64,000 bases of DNA, taken from Geminocystis sp. NIES-3709 (lineage in GTDB: Bacteria > Cyanobacteriota > Cyanobacteriia > Cyanobacteriales > Cyanobacteriaceae). The position numbers and the translations under genes were made by a program. The stretch lies in the NCBI RefSeq assembly GCF_001548115.1, contig NZ_AP014821.1, positions 3,537,262 to 3,601,261 of the forward strand. The letters run 5' to 3'. The notes under the pieces are model-generated. The model was not told where the DNA came from and did not search any database. It worked only from the letters and a program-made list of their open reading frames with translations. Of this stretch, positions 50,793 to 61,330 are shown piece after piece. Every line of letters begins with the position of its first letter. The stretch's first letter is position 1.

Positions 50793-51638
50793 TTGGATAA
50801 TCAATCAAGTACCAGTATATCAAATCTAATTGCGGGAATTTTAGCCGTTTTATTAGTATTCATCGGTTTTAACTCATTCATCATTATAAACCCCGGACAA
50901 GCAGGTGTTTTAAGTATTTTAGGAAAAGCTCATGATGGTGCATTATTAGAAGGTCTTCATTTTAAACCTCCTATTGTTTCTAGCGTTGATGTTTATGATG
51001 TCACTGTTCAAAAATTTGAAGTACCCGCCCAAAGTTCTACCAGAGATTTACAAGATTTGACTGCTAGTTTTGCTATTAACTTTCGTCTTGATCCCTTGAA
51101 AATAGTCGAAATTAGGAGAACTCAAGGAACTTTACAAAATATTGTTGCTAAAATTATCGCACCTCAAACTCAAGAATCTTTTAAAGTTGCCGCCGCTAAA
51201 CGTACTGTAGAAGAAGCCATAACCAAACGAACAGAATTAAAAGATGATTTTGATAACGCTCTCAATTCTCGTTTAGATAAATACGGCATTATCGTTTTAG
51301 ATACTAGCGTAGTTGATCTGACTTTTTCTCCGGAATTTGCTAGGGCAGTAGAAGAAAAACAGATCGCTGAACAAAGAGCACAACGGGCAGTTTATATTGC
51401 TCAAGAAGCAGAACAACAAGCTCAAGCAGACATTAATCGCGCCAAGGGTAAAGCCGAAGCGCAAAGATTACTCGCAGAAACTTTAAATGCTGAAGGTGGT
51501 GTATTAGTATTACAGAAAGAGGCGATCGAAGCATGGAGAGAAGGAGGCGCACAAATGCCCAAAGTATTGATTAGTAGTGGAAGTAGTACTAATGGAAATA
51601 TACCTTTTATTTTTAATATGAGCGATTTAGAAAAATAG
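50793..51638 (+). CDS. Prohibitin/SPFH-domain membrane protein
   Basis: A Band 7/prohibitin protein of about 281 residues. An N-terminal helix (LIAGILAVLLVFIGFNSFII) anchors it; the SPFH domain has NPGQAGVLSILGKAHDGALL, EGLHFKPPIVSSVDVYDVTV and LTASFAINFRLDPLKIVE; the C-terminal helix is rich in Ala, Glu and Gln (AEQRAQRAVYIAQEAEQQAQ). Prohibitins form ring assemblies that organise membranes and proteases. I set the start at TTG 50793, because AAGGAG at 50778-50783 lies nine bases upstream; a TTG at 50775 would precede that site. Confidence 0.9.
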   Translation: MDNQSSTSISNLIAGILAVLLVFIGFNSFIIINPGQAGVLSILGKAHDGALLEGLHFKPPIVSSVDVYDVTVQKFEVPAQSSTRDLQDLTASFAINFRLDPLKIVEIRRTQGTLQNIVAKIIAPQTQESFKVAAAKRTVEEAITKRTELKDDFDNALNSRLDKYGIIVLDTSVVDLTFSPEFARAVEEKQIAEQRAQRAVYIAQEAEQQAQADINRAKGKAEAQRLLAETLNAEGGVLVLQKEAIEAWREGGAQMPKVLISSGSSTNGNIPFIFNMSDLEK

Positions 51639-51669
51639 TTCAAAAATTAATCATTAAATTTAGAATACT

Positions 51670-52041
51670 ATGTTAGAGAAGTTACCACCTCTGAATAATG
51701 AAACCATTTGGCAAATCCTAGAAGAAAAATTAGACGATAATATTGCCAATCAATTAGTTTGGTATTATTTGGGTTATCGTTATGATTCTGTTGATCAAAA
51801 ATGGGATAATTCTCAAGTAGAAGAATCTTGGAAACAAGAATATCCCACTCCTCCAGATTTTATTGCTAATCGTCCTCCCACAGTGAAGTTAACCCGTTCT
51901 ATTCCTTCAGAAAATAAACAACTTTTAAAAGAAGAACTAGGATTTAAAGGCTATAAAATCGGTGAATTTACTCCCCGTCATACTCGTAGAGCAACGATCG
52001 CAAATTGGTTATTAAGCTATCGAAAAATAACTCATAATTGA
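51670..52041 (+). CDS. DUF1823 protein
   Basis: A 123-residue cyanobacterial and plastid-lineage protein of the DUF1823 family: LVWYYLGYRYDSVDQKWD, SWKQEYPTPPDFIANRPPTV, LTRSIPSENKQLLKEELGFK and FTPRHTRRATIANWLL. Function is unknown. It starts 31 bp after the prohibitin gene, same strand, and may be in its operon. Confidence 0.85.
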   Translation: MLEKLPPLNNETIWQILEEKLDDNIANQLVWYYLGYRYDSVDQKWDNSQVEESWKQEYPTPPDFIANRPPTVKLTRSIPSENKQLLKEELGFKGYKIGEFTPRHTRRATIANWLLSYRKITHN

Positions 52042-52076
52042 TAATAAATTAAGAAGGTTTATTGCAGATAAAACTC

Positions 52077-52154
52077 AGATCTTGCATCAGTACAATAATA
52101 CCAACAAAATAAATCGAGAAAAATCAATTTTAGGAATTTTAAAATCAATTCTTG
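52077..52154. repeat. MITE-like dispersed repeat, copy B (half)
   Basis: It begins AGATCTTGCATCAGTAC and includes gagaaaaatcaattttagg and aattttaaaatcaatt, matching the left half of copy A at 15340. The sequence right of 52154 does not match, so the copy is truncated. Its left tip AGATCTTGCA is the best match to the right tip of copy A, supporting inverted ends for the family. Confidence 0.55.
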
Positions 52155-52238
52155 TAACCTACACTATCCTTCATCGTTGATTATTGAGAGACAATAGTCG
52201 ATAATTGAAGGAAAAGTGATTATCAAAAAATTTAGAAT

Positions 52239-54371
52239 ATGCCTAATTTTCTTTTAGAGATTGGTACAGAAGAATTACCTGCGGATTTTATCGATAGTGC
52301 CATCAGTCAATGGCAAAATAAAATTACACAAAATTTAGTTGATGAATTTTTGTCTCCTAAAGATGTTAAGATTTATGGTACTCCAAGACGATTAGCTGTA
52401 TTTATTGAAGGATTAGAAAGTAAACAACTCGATCGAGAAGAAGAAATAAAAGGCCCTCCTGTAAAAAGTGCTTTTAAAGATGGTAAACCCACCCCCGCCG
52501 CCGAAGGTTTTGCCCGTAAACAAGGGGTTTCCGTAGAGGATTTTCAGATTAAATCTACTGATAAAGGAGAGTTTATTTTTGTTAATAAAAAAACTGAAGG
52601 CAAAGAAACGACTAAAATATTAACGGATTTGATACCCCAATGGATTACCAAGTTAGAAGGTAGAAGGTTTATGCGTTGGAGTGATGGAGACTTACGTTTT
52701 CCTCGCCCTATTCGTAGTATTGTTGCCCTTTGGGATAATGAAATTTTACCCATTGAGTTAGTAAATGGTTCAACTACTTTAAACAGCGATCGAGTTACAA
52801 CCGGACATCGTATTTTAAACCCCTCCCCTGTATCTATTTCCTCTCCGGATAAATATGTTGATTCTTTAGAAAAGGCTTGTGTTTTAGCCGATGTACATAC
52901 CAGAAAAACGAAGATAGAAGGAGAAATAAAGGTTTTAGCAGATACAGTAGGAGGAAAAGCCGAAATATACCCCGATTTATTGACAGAAGTTACTAATTTA
53001 GTCGAATATCCTACCGCCGTTTTAGGGAAATTTGAGCCAGAATTTTTAGCATTGCCTTCAGAAGTAATTAGTACTGTAATGGTAACTCATCAGCGTTATT
53101 TTCCCATAAGAAACGAAAAAGAGGAATTATTGCCCTATTTTATCACTATATCCAATGGAGATCCTAAAAAATCTGACATTATCGCCACTGGAAACGCTAA
53201 AGTAATTCGAGCAAGGTTAGCGGATGCTCAATTTTTCTATCAAGCTGATTGTGATGAGCATTTAGAGACTTATTTACCTCAATTGGAAACCGTCACCTTT
53301 CAAGAAGATTTAGGGTCAATGCACGATAAAGTTAATCGTATCATCGCCATTAGTCAACAAATTAGCGAACAATTGAACTTAAATGAACTGCAACGTACTG
53401 AAGTTGAAAGTACTGCTTCTCTATGTAAAGCTGACTTGGTAACGCAAATGGTGTACGAATTTCCTGAATTACAAGGCATTATGGGGGAAAAATATGCCCT
53501 TGTTAGTGGTGAATCTGCTACGGTTGCCAAGGGAATTTATGAGCATTATTTACCTAGAAATGCAGGAGATATTATGCCTCAAACCCTTAATGGGCAAGTT
53601 GTAGGTATTAGCGATCGTATTGATACTATTGTTAGTATAATTGGGTTAGGCATGATTCCTACAGGTTCGAGTGATCCTTTTGCTTTGAGACGATCGGCAA
53701 ATGCTATTATTAACATTACATGGCATGGTAGTCTTAATCTAAATTTGCAGACATTATTAAGTCAAGCCTGTGAAGAATTTGTGACGGCACACAGAAAAAA
53801 AGAGTCTCCTTTAAATACTATTAAAGAGTTTTTCATTCAAAGAATTAATACCCTTTTACAAGACGAATTAAATATTGATTATGACTTAGTCAATGCTGTC
53901 TTAGGAGATAATGATTCTGAATATATAGAAAGGGCGTTAAACAACTTATTAGATGTAAGAGATAGGGCTTTATTTTTACAAGAAATTCGTAATAATGGTA
54001 CTCTAACTCAAATTTATGAAACTGTAAATCGATCAACGAAATTAGCCTCCAAGGGTATTTTAAATACTAAAGAATTAAATCCAGATATTATTAATCCAAA
54101 TTTATTTGAGTCTATATCTGAAAAAGAATTTTATCAAGGTTTACAAGAATTAGTACCCATTAGTGAACAAGCTAAAAATGAAAGTAACTATCAATTATTA
54201 ACCAATGCTTTACTAAAAATTAATCCTAAAGTTACCAATTTTTTTGATGGAGAAAATAGTGTTTTAGTTATGGCTGACAATGAAAATATAAAAAATAATC
54301 GTCTTAATTTATTAGGCTTATTGCGTAATCATAGTCGTATTTTAGCTGATTTTGGCTCGATCGTTAAATAA
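52239..54371 (+). CDS. glyS: Glycyl-tRNA synthetase beta subunit
   Basis: The beta chain of the alpha2beta2 GlyRS, which carries tRNA recognition and parts of the aminoacylation machinery. The 710-residue protein opens [20 protein letters not shown] and has [54 protein letters not shown] and [20 protein letters not shown], then an HD-like region and a DALR anticodon-binding end. It is complete and of normal length. The alpha subunit gene is not in the window. Confidence 0.96.
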   Translation: MPNFLLEIGTEELPADFIDSAISQWQNKITQNLVDEFLSPKDVKIYGTPRRLAVFIEGLESKQLDREEEIKGPPVKSAFKDGKPTPAAEGFARKQGVSVEDFQIKSTDKGEFIFVNKKTEGKETTKILTDLIPQWITKLEGRRFMRWSDGDLRFPRPIRSIVALWDNEILPIELVNGSTTLNSDRVTTGHRILNPSPVSISSPDKYVDSLEKACVLADVHTRKTKIEGEIKVLADTVGGKAEIYPDLLTEVTNLVEYPTAVLGKFEPEFLALPSEVISTVMVTHQRYFPIRNEKEELLPYFITISNGDPKKSDIIATGNAKVIRARLADAQFFYQADCDEHLETYLPQLETVTFQEDLGSMHDKVNRIIAISQQISEQLNLNELQRTEVESTASLCKADLVTQMVYEFPELQGIMGEKYALVSGESATVAKGIYEHYLPRNAGDIMPQTLNGQVVGISDRIDTIVSIIGLGMIPTGSSDPFALRRSANAIINITWHGSLNLNLQTLLSQACEEFVTAHRKKESPLNTIKEFFIQRINTLLQDELNIDYDLVNAVLGDNDSEYIERALNNLLDVRDRALFLQEIRNNGTLTQIYETVNRSTKLASKGILNTKELNPDIINPNLFESISEKEFYQGLQELVPISEQAKNESNYQLLTNALLKINPKVTNFFDGENSVLVMADNENIKNNRLNLLGLLRNHSRILADFGSIVK

Positions 54372-54568
54372 CCTCAGTTCGACACAAAATTTATGAGTAA
54401 GGGTAAGGTATTAGGTATTAGATAAATAATTGATGAAAAACCATTAACAATTGATTTTACTTAGAATTATTTAATTAAATAATTAAACAGATTTGGCAAA
54501 ATTAACCTAAACCCTAAAACTTCCCCCACAATTTGGTTGTTAATATATAATTTTGTTTAGTCTTAAAT

Positions 54569-55021
54569 ATGAAAAATAGATTTCTCATAAAATTAATCTT
54601 TACTCTTATTTTATTTCCGTTAATTTATACTTTTTCATCTCAAATAAAAGTTAGTTTTGCTGAAACTATTATTGCTCAAAATAATAATAGTGATCAAATA
54701 TTTAAAAATGCTTTTAATAAAAAAATATCTAATATTCAAGTACAAGGACAAGGAATCGTCATTAAACTATTAAAAGATGATTTAGAAGGGGGGAAACATC
54801 AAAGATTTATAGTTAAGTTAAATTCTGGACAAACTTTGTTAGTTGCTCATAATATTGATATTGCACCTCGTATTAATAGTTTAAAAACTGGTGATATAAT
54901 CATTTTTTATGGAGAATATGAATGGAATGCGCAAGGTGGTGTAATTCATTGGACACATAGAGATCCTCAAGGAAAACATCCTCATGGATGGCTAAAACAC
55001 AAAGGAAAAATATATCAATAA
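54569..55021 (+). CDS. DUF3465 exported protein
   Basis: A 150-residue protein with an N-terminal signal (LIKLIFTLILFPLIYTFSSQ) and the DUF3465 domain: GQGIVIKLLKDDLEGGKHQR, IVKLNSGQTLLVAHNIDIAP, GDIIIFYGEYEWNAQGGVIH, WTHRDPQGKHPHGWLKHKG. The His-rich end is family-typical. The family is OB-like and of unknown function, probably periplasmic here. Confidence 0.85.
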   Translation: MKNRFLIKLIFTLILFPLIYTFSSQIKVSFAETIIAQNNNSDQIFKNAFNKKISNIQVQGQGIVIKLLKDDLEGGKHQRFIVKLNSGQTLLVAHNIDIAPRINSLKTGDIIIFYGEYEWNAQGGVIHWTHRDPQGKHPHGWLKHKGKIYQ

Positions 55022-55048
55022 AGTTTTTTGATAACTTAATTAATCAAA

Positions 55049-55789
55049 TTACGATCGAATAATAAAAGGTGTTTTTTGTCGTGATTTTTGATTAACTCTT
55101 GTGGGAAAATTAACAGGTTGCATTTCTTTTAACGATATTTTTTCTAAACTTCTATTAATTTTATTAACGATAATAATTTCTGTTTCTAATTCTCTTAATA
55201 AGCTAAAATATTCTTTAGTTTGTCTTATTTCTTCTTGGGTAAGTTGATTATTTTCCCATAGCTTAATAATTTCATTAATTGCCCATAATTTTTCTAAGGG
55301 TGAATCAGTATTTAATTGTTTAATTAAGTCAGAAAAAGTAAAAACTTGTGAGTTTTTTTGAGGTTTTTGCAGTGTTTTCCATCCTAAAAATCCCAATCCG
55401 ATCGTGCTAAATATAACTTGCCAAATAATCCCTAAAGCTAACCATTTATTGTCAATTTCTGTCCAAATATTTAAGATTAAATAACTACTAATAGCTAAAA
55501 TTCCAGCAGTAGAGATAGATAGAATTAATTGTTTATTTTGAGGTGTTAAAATATCTGTTAAATATTTATAATAATTTTTCCATGGTATATTTTTATACTG
55601 ATAAGTAACTAACATTGTTCCCGTAAAAATAGAAGTAGCTAAAATTAACTTTAGATCTCCTACACTCAAGGTAAGTCCTAAGAGAAATAAATAAGTTTTT
55701 CGATTATTTAAACATCTCAAATATTGATTATTTAAAATTATATTGTGATGTGAAATTCTCGATCGATTAATAGACATTTTAGTTACCAA
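55049..55789 (-). CDS. Membrane protein of unknown function
   Basis: A 246-residue protein with about four hydrophobic helices in residues 30-145 (LFLLGLTLSVGDLKLILATS, LILSISTAGILAISSYLIL, LALGIIWQVIFSTIGLGFLG) and a soluble helical C-terminal third (SLLRELETEIIIVNKINRSL). No family was recognised. It is convergent with the DUF3465 gene. Confidence 0.65.
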   Translation of the reverse strand: MVTKMSINRSRISHHNIILNNQYLRCLNNRKTYLFLLGLTLSVGDLKLILATSIFTGTMLVTYQYKNIPWKNYYKYLTDILTPQNKQLILSISTAGILAISSYLILNIWTEIDNKWLALGIIWQVIFSTIGLGFLGWKTLQKPQKNSQVFTFSDLIKQLNTDSPLEKLWAINEIIKLWENNQLTQEEIRQTKEYFSLLRELETEIIIVNKINRSLEKISLKEMQPVNFPTRVNQKSRQKTPFIIRS

Positions 55790-55886
55790 AGTTACTAATT
55801 TTTTGGAAAATTATAGTTACAATTATCAAATATTATAATGAATAATCATAGAGTGAGCATCTCTGAATGAGATCGAGTAATTCTAG

Positions 55887-55906
55887 GGGCATAACATTTT
55901 ATGCCC
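55887..55906. terminator. Perfect 8-bp hairpin after ilvD
   Basis: GGGCATAA and TTATGCCC form a perfect stem around CATT, 14 bp downstream of the ilvD stop (ilvD is leftward). There is no T-run on the minus strand after it, so it may be a weak terminator or an mRNA 3'-end stabiliser. Confidence 0.4.
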
Positions 55907-55919
55907 TTTAAGGTAAGAT

Positions 55920-57608
55920 TTAATTAAATAAGTTTAAATCTGTCACTGCACCTAAGCTACTAGAAGATACCAATTTTGCATATTTGCCTAAAACTCCTCT
56001 AGGATAACGAGGTTGAGGAGGTTGCCATTCTTGACGACGTTGCAATAATTCTTCCTCAGAGATATTAATTTGTAAAAGTTTTTCATGGGCATCGATCGTA
56101 ATACTATCACCCTCTTTTACTAAAGCAATATTACCACCAATAGCGGCCTCTGGGGCAACATGACCCACCACTAAACCATAAGTACCGCCGGAAAAGCGTC
56201 CATCCGTAATTAAACCAACCTTATCTCCTAAACCTGCACCAATAATAGCCGATGTGGGAGCTAACATTTCACGCATACCAGGGCCACCAACAGGGCCTTC
56301 ATAACGTACAATAACCACATCTCCGGCCTGAATTTTGCCGTCCAAAATAGCAGATAAACATTCTTCTTCAGACTCAAAAACTCTTGCAGGGCCAGTCATT
56401 TTGGGGTTTTTAACACCGCTAATTTTAGCCACAGATCCCTCACTTGCTAAGTTACCCTTAAGAATGGCTAAATGTCCTTCTTTGTATAAAGGATTATTCC
56501 ACTGACGAATTACATCTTGATTGGTGGGAGGATTTTCGGGAATATTTGCCAAAACTTCAGCGATCGTTTTACCAGTAACTGTTAAAGCGTCACCATGTAA
56601 TAAGCCGTTAACTAACAACATTTTCATCACTTGAGGAATACCACCAGCATTGTGTAAATCAACAGTAACGTAACGTCCTGATGGTTTTAAGTCACAAATT
56701 ACGGGTACTCTTTGACGAATAGTCTCAAAGTCATCTAAGGTTAACTCAACTCCCATAGTATTAGCGATCGCCAATAAATGCAATACAGCATTAGTTGAAC
56801 CACCTATAGCCATAATGACCGAAATGGCATTTTCAAAGGCTTTACGGGTGAGGATTTGACTAGGTAAAATTTGTTGACGAATAGCTTCAACTAACACCTG
56901 TGCTGATTTTTCTGTACTTTCGGCTTTTTCTGGATCTTCTGCGGCCATTGTGGAAGAATAAGGAAGACTCATACCCATAGCTTCAAAAGCTGAAGACATA
57001 GTATTAGCTGTAAACATTCCACCACAAGAACCAGCACCTGGACAAGCATTTTTCTCAATAGCAGTTAATTCTGTCTCATCAATTTTTCCTGCACTATATT
57101 GCCCGACAGCTTCAAAGGCACTTACTACTGTTAAATCTTTACCGTTATGATGTCCTGGTTTAATCGTGCCACCATAAACAAAAATACCGGGGATATTCAT
57201 CCTCGCAATGGCAATCATCGCCCCCGGCATATTTTTATCACAACCACCGATAGCGATTACACCGTCCATACTTTGACCAGTACAAGCCGTCTCGATCGAA
57301 TCTGCAATAACATCTCTGGAAACTAAAGAATATTTCATCCCTTCTGTACCCATAGAAATACCATCACTGATGGTGATTGTACCGAACATTTGGGGCATTC
57401 CCCCGGCATTTTTAATACTTGCTTCTGCTTTCAAAGCCAATTCATTTAAGCCCATATTGCAAGGAGTAATAGTACTATAACCATTGGCAACCCCAACAAT
57501 CGGCTTGGTAAAATCATTATCCCCAAAGCCAACGGCTCTAAGCATAGCACGGTTAGGCGAGCGTTGTACTCCTTGAGTAATAGCTTTACTTTTTAAATTT
57601 TCTGTCAT
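55920..57608 (-). CDS. ilvD: Dihydroxy-acid dehydratase
   Basis: IlvD dehydrates 2,3-dihydroxy acids in isoleucine, valine and leucine synthesis, using an Fe-S cluster. Motifs are [20 protein letters not shown], the Cys in [34 protein letters not shown] with its Cys and Lys, and [19 protein letters not shown]. All three cluster Cys are present. I choose [13 protein letters not shown] (57608) by comparison with other cyanobacterial IlvD; an in-frame Met at 57626 with weak GGA upstream is the alternative. About 562 residues. Confidence 0.95.
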   Translation of the reverse strand: MTENLKSKAITQGVQRSPNRAMLRAVGFGDNDFTKPIVGVANGYSTITPCNMGLNELALKAEASIKNAGGMPQMFGTITISDGISMGTEGMKYSLVSRDVIADSIETACTGQSMDGVIAIGGCDKNMPGAMIAIARMNIPGIFVYGGTIKPGHHNGKDLTVVSAFEAVGQYSAGKIDETELTAIEKNACPGAGSCGGMFTANTMSSAFEAMGMSLPYSSTMAAEDPEKAESTEKSAQVLVEAIRQQILPSQILTRKAFENAISVIMAIGGSTNAVLHLLAIANTMGVELTLDDFETIRQRVPVICDLKPSGRYVTVDLHNAGGIPQVMKMLLVNGLLHGDALTVTGKTIAEVLANIPENPPTNQDVIRQWNNPLYKEGHLAILKGNLASEGSVAKISGVKNPKMTGPARVFESEEECLSAILDGKIQAGDVVIVRYEGPVGGPGMREMLAPTSAIIGAGLGDKVGLITDGRFSGGTYGLVVGHVAPEAAIGGNIALVKEGDSITIDAHEKLLQINISEEELLQRRQEWQPPQPRYPRGVLGKYAKLVSSSSLGAVTDLNLFN

Positions 57609-57769
57609 GTCAATTACAATATTCATATTATTTCCATTTTCTCATGATCTGCAATAACAATGCACAGAAAAAATAACTTTTGATTTTTAGAAGACAGGAG
57701 GAAGGATATATTTATTTTTCATCAAATTATATGGAACTTAAATGCGTCTTAGCTTATAAATATTGACAA

Positions 57770-58324
57770 TCAAATTATAAATTGTTCAACTAATGCTGTA
57801 ACAGTGCCATCACACTCAGGGTAAGTTTTCCCCGCAATTATACGCCCAGAAGCCCAATCAGCTCTTATATTAGCTTCGTACAAATCAAATTCATCAATCC
57901 GATTTTCATCCTCGTAACGTGTGCGTTCGTTTTGAATATATCTCTCAAGTCGATCAGAACTGAATAACACTTTTTCCCAAGACTCAGGTTCGCCCACAGC
58001 ACACAGCCAACCTGCTGTCCATTCATCATCGAGCATTGGAAACCAGACGAGTTTTCGCAACAATACACCATCTCTAGCGTGCTCGTAAACAAAACCATCG
58101 ATCGAAGTATCTCCATAGATAAAAATTACTTCCCCAAGCTGTTTAGATTGGACTTGGGTAAGGGAAATATTACCGATCAGAACATCATCTTCAGGAGGGT
58201 TCGCATCCTTTTGATAACTGCATCGTACAAAAGAAGAGCTTTTAACTGGTTCTATATTTTGATGAACTCGCCGAATCACCTCAAAATCAATATTCTTAAC
58301 AAAAAACATAGAGTATGATGACAT
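57770..58324 (-). CDS. Orphan hypothetical protein, possibly acquired
   Basis: A 184-residue, acidic, apparently soluble protein (MSSYSMFFVKNIDFEVIRRV; later TAGWLCAVGEPESWEKVLFS). It has no signal peptide, membrane segment or motif I recognise. Base composition is visibly richer in G+C than its neighbours and codon choice differs (many GCC, CGT, CTC type codons), hinting at transfer. No mobile element flanks it. Confidence 0.65.
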   Translation of the reverse strand: MSSYSMFFVKNIDFEVIRRVHQNIEPVKSSSFVRCSYQKDANPPEDDVLIGNISLTQVQSKQLGEVIFIYGDTSIDGFVYEHARDGVLLRKLVWFPMLDDEWTAGWLCAVGEPESWEKVLFSSDRLERYIQNERTRYEDENRIDEFDLYEANIRADWASGRIIAGKTYPECDGTVTALVEQFII

Positions 58325-58461
58325 TCGTTACTTATTCCTGAGAAATTTGTAAATATTTTAAAATTTAACATTTTTTTCTATTTCTATACTGATGTCAAAT
58401 TTCAGTTAAACCTATTTATCACTGCGATATGATGGAAAAATACGAATAAAAAATTAACACT

Positions 58462-59340
58462 ATGGCAAGATTAGAACAAAAACGAGAGGAAAATATAGCA
58501 GGAAATTTCTATGTTGATAGCACTTGTATTGATTGTGATACTTGTCGTTGGATGGCACCCTCTACTTTTTCCCGTATTGGTGAACAATCGGCAGTTTATG
58601 AACAACCTTCTACCTCATCTGAAGAGATAAAAGCCTTACAAGCGTTGCTATCTTGTCCGACAGCTTCCATCGGTACTTTAAATCCACCACAAAAAATTCA
58701 ACAGGCACAAAATAGCTTTCCTATCCCGATCGCTCATAATGTTTATCATTGTGGTTATCACTCCGAAAAGTCTTTTGCCGCCGCCAGTTATTTTATTCAA
58801 AGGAAAGAAGGTAATATCTTAGTTGATTCTCCTAAGTTTAATCCTGCTTTAGTCAAACGACTCGAAGAAATGGGGGGGATTAAATATCTTTATCTAACTC
58901 ACAAAGACGATATTGCAGATCACCAAAAGTTTCATGATCATTTTAACTGCGATCGAATCTTACACCGTGATGACATCACCTCTACCACACAAAATATTGA
59001 GATTCCGTTAGATATTGATAAACCACTTCAATTTGAGTCTGAAATTGTAATTATTCCCGTACCCGGACACACCAAAGGTCATACTGTTATGTTATGTAAA
59101 GATGAGTTTTTATTTACAGGAGATCATTTAGCATGGTCAGAAAACCTCAATCAACTAATTGCTTTTAAAAATCATTGTTGGTACTCCTGGGAAAAACTAG
59201 CGGAATCTATGGAAAAATTGACTCCATATTCCTTTAATTGGGTATTACCCGGCCATGGCCGACGTTATTATAGTGATAAAGAGACAATGCGACAGAAGTT
59301 AAAAGAGTGTATCCAGTGGATAGAAAGTACACTCAAATAG
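58462..59340 (+). CDS. Ferredoxin-like domain fused to MBL-fold hydrolase
   Basis: A 292-residue fusion. Residues 15-75 resemble a single [4Fe-4S] ferredoxin, with Cys in STCIDCDTCRWMAP (22, 25, 28) and in LLSCPTASIGTL. A metallo-beta-lactamase fold follows: YFIQRKEGNILVDSPKFNP, LYLTHKDDIADHQKFHDHF, PVPGHTKGHTVML, FTGDHLAWSE and VLPGHGRRYY. The first metal motif is HKDDIADH rather than the usual HxHxDH, so metal content may be altered. Similar fusions exist in cyanobacteria and plants; substrate unknown. Confidence 0.85.
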   Translation: MARLEQKREENIAGNFYVDSTCIDCDTCRWMAPSTFSRIGEQSAVYEQPSTSSEEIKALQALLSCPTASIGTLNPPQKIQQAQNSFPIPIAHNVYHCGYHSEKSFAAASYFIQRKEGNILVDSPKFNPALVKRLEEMGGIKYLYLTHKDDIADHQKFHDHFNCDRILHRDDITSTTQNIEIPLDIDKPLQFESEIVIIPVPGHTKGHTVMLCKDEFLFTGDHLAWSENLNQLIAFKNHCWYSWEKLAESMEKLTPYSFNWVLPGHGRRYYSDKETMRQKLKECIQWIESTLK

Positions 59341-59360
59341 TAATCTTTCTGTAAAGAAAA

Positions 59361-60032
59361 TTAATTCTCGGCAAATTGTCTTAATAAATTTGCGTGACAC
59401 TTAGAAAGTAAATCAAACTCTGTGGTTTTTCCTTCTTTGTTAAAAATAGAACGACGCACAGTATCTAACTCAAATAAAATTTCTCGCTTTTGTGCATCCC
59501 TAACTAAACTTTGTATCCAACCCACTGCAACTTTTCTAATTCCAGATGCAACAGTTTCCACTCGATGTAAAGTATAAGAAGGATATAGTATTAGTGATCC
59601 CGCTTCCAATTTAAACGATCGTTCTCCATTGATTTCTTCTAAAACAAGTTCTCCTCCTTCATATTCTGATGGTGAATTAAGAAAAATAGTAAAAGAAATA
59701 TCCGATCGAAAAATAGAAGAAGTTCCCATCAAAGCGTTATCCACATGAGAACCATAACCCATACCCTGTTCATAACGACTCAGTAATAGAGAGTGAATTT
59801 TTCTGGGTAAAGTAGCCATCTGAAATACACTATTATTTTCTAAAGCCTTATAAATCATCTTTTTTAAGGTTTCCGCTTGAGATGATTGGGATGATAACTG
59901 CTGATTATTTTTCACCGTAACAGCGTGCCAACCTGCGGTTTTTTTTCCATCAATGAATTGAGCCACTTCTAATTGTTGGTTGATAACCATTAGAGCTTCT
60001 GTTGTCAAAATATTATCTAAATGAATAATCAT
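59361..60032 (-). CDS. Fe(II)/2-oxoglutarate dioxygenase, PiuC-type (PKHD)
   Basis: A 223-residue prolyl-4-hydroxylase-like dioxygenase. The double-stranded beta helix has the iron site HVD in GMGYGSHVDNALMG near residue 97, the distal His in YPSYTLHRVETV near 157 and the 2-oxoglutarate Arg in GIRKVAVGWIQSLVRD. FLNSPSEYEGGELVLEE is typical of PiuC, often found with iron-uptake genes, but no such gene is adjacent here. Confidence 0.9.
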   Translation of the reverse strand: MIIHLDNILTTEALMVINQQLEVAQFIDGKKTAGWHAVTVKNNQQLSSQSSQAETLKKMIYKALENNSVFQMATLPRKIHSLLLSRYEQGMGYGSHVDNALMGTSSIFRSDISFTIFLNSPSEYEGGELVLEEINGERSFKLEAGSLILYPSYTLHRVETVASGIRKVAVGWIQSLVRDAQKREILFELDTVRRSIFNKEGKTTEFDLLSKCHANLLRQFAEN

Positions 60033-60214
60033 TCATTATCAATGGTAAATATAGTTTTTTTGAGCAATTATTAACACTACAATAATCCTAAATGATTTGT
60101 AAACAATCAAAGATTATCAAAAATCAAGCCAAATCCTTGTTACCAATGACTAATGACGAAATCTTTACGTTTTGAGATATATACAACTTACATAAGAATA
60201 TTATATCAGTAACA

Positions 60215-61243
60215 CTAATTTTGACTTAATTTATCCCATTCTTCTGGTAGCATATTCGCCACTAACTCAAACCCTCCTTTTCCATCAGGTTTAACAACAT
60301 AAGCCATACCTTGAGGTGCCGGATAAATACCTGTTGCGGCTTCAAACAAATCATCATGACCGACTATAATAGTATTTGTGCCTTGTGGAGGAGTCTTAGT
60401 CAATAAGGGCATTAATTGGGCTTTCATTTGAGCTACTTGTTCGTCTGTATAATCCTCTGCTTTAGGAAAATTAAGGGCGGAATTTTTGACATATTTGCCA
60501 AAAGCTAAGTCTGCTGTCTGCCATGCCCGACAATATTGACTAGAAATAACCTCTCCTACTGGGATTTGATATTTACTGAAGGCTTGTCCAATCATTTTTG
60601 ATTGATTCCATCCCACTTCACTTAACATTCTTTGACTCGAACAATCTCCCATAACAGCATTTATTTGATCTGCATAATCTTTTTCCGTTTGAGCGTGTCT
60701 AAGATAAATAATATAACCACCTTGACGCAAATTATTGAGAAGTTCTATTCGGGTAACTTTATCTTTAAAATCGGCGTTAGCCTGTTCTCCTTCACTATAT
60801 TTTTCACCACTTTCACCGCCTTCGCCACCGTCGCTAGGTTTAGTATTTTCAATGGTTTCACCACCTTCACCGCCTTCGCCACCGTCGCTAGGTTTAGTAT
60901 TTTCAATGGTTTCACCACCTTCACCGCCTTCGCCACCGTCGCTAGGTTTAGTATTTTCAATGGTTTCACCACCTTCACCGCCTTCGCCACCGTCATTAGG
61001 TTTAGTATTTTCAATGGTTTCACCACCTTCACCGCCTTCGCCACCGTCATTAGGTTTAGTATTTTCAATGGTTTCACCGCTTTCACCGCCTTCACCACCT
61101 TGTGCGAAAAACTGGGATTTTGGTGTTAATTGGGAAAAATTTGTTGTGAGTGTTTCTTGTGCATTAACAACTGTTCCCATTGTTGTGGTTAAACTTAATG
61201 CTAAAAGTAATTCGAGAGATTTAGATTTTTTATTGTTCGTCAT
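60215..61243 (-). CDS. Secreted histidine phosphatase-like protein with tandem repeats
   Basis: A protein of about 342 residues: a signal peptide (LELLLALSLTTTMGTVVNAQ), a Gly/Glu-rich repeat region and a C-terminal histidine phosphatase domain with IIYLRHAQTEKDYADQI (catalytic RH, with RHA instead of RHG), SSQYCRAWQTADLAFG and IIVGHDDLFEAATG. The repeat unit is 18 residues, GGEGGEGGETIENTKPSD or the ND form, present about five times. The start is ATG 61243, six bases after GAGGA; the frame also runs further upstream but without that site. Exported phosphatase function is plausible; substrate unknown. Confidence 0.85.
   Translation of the reverse strand: MTNNKKSKSLELLLALSLTTTMGTVVNAQETLTTNFSQLTPKSQFFAQGGEGGESGETIENTKPNDGGEGGEGGETIENTKPNDGGEGGEGGETIENTKPSDGGEGGEGGETIENTKPSDGGEGGEGGETIENTKPSDGGEGGESGEKYSEGEQANADFKDKVTRIELLNNLRQGGYIIYLRHAQTEKDYADQINAVMGDCSSQRMLSEVGWNQSKMIGQAFSKYQIPVGEVISSQYCRAWQTADLAFGKYVKNSALNFPKAEDYTDEQVAQMKAQLMPLLTKTPPQGTNTIIVGHDDLFEAATGIYPAPQGMAYVVKPDGKGGFELVANMLPEEWDKLSQN
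60790..61100 (-). repeat. 54-bp coding tandem repeat, about five units
   Basis: Five units of 54 bp, each containing ggtttagtattttcaatggt (plus-strand reading) followed by tcaccaccttcaccgcc and ttcgccaccgtc. Units fall into two types, with gtcgcta or gtcatta at one spot (Ser-Asp versus Asn-Asp), three and two copies. Near identity between units implies recent expansion. The unit has no stop in several frames of both strands, giving long but spurious frames. Confidence 0.9.
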
Positions 61244-61330
61244 TTTTGATCCTCTTTTATTTATTATTTTGTTTTGGTTACGATCGTCATCATTCTTTCT
61301 TCCATCTCTTGTCTTTGATCCATTACTCAC

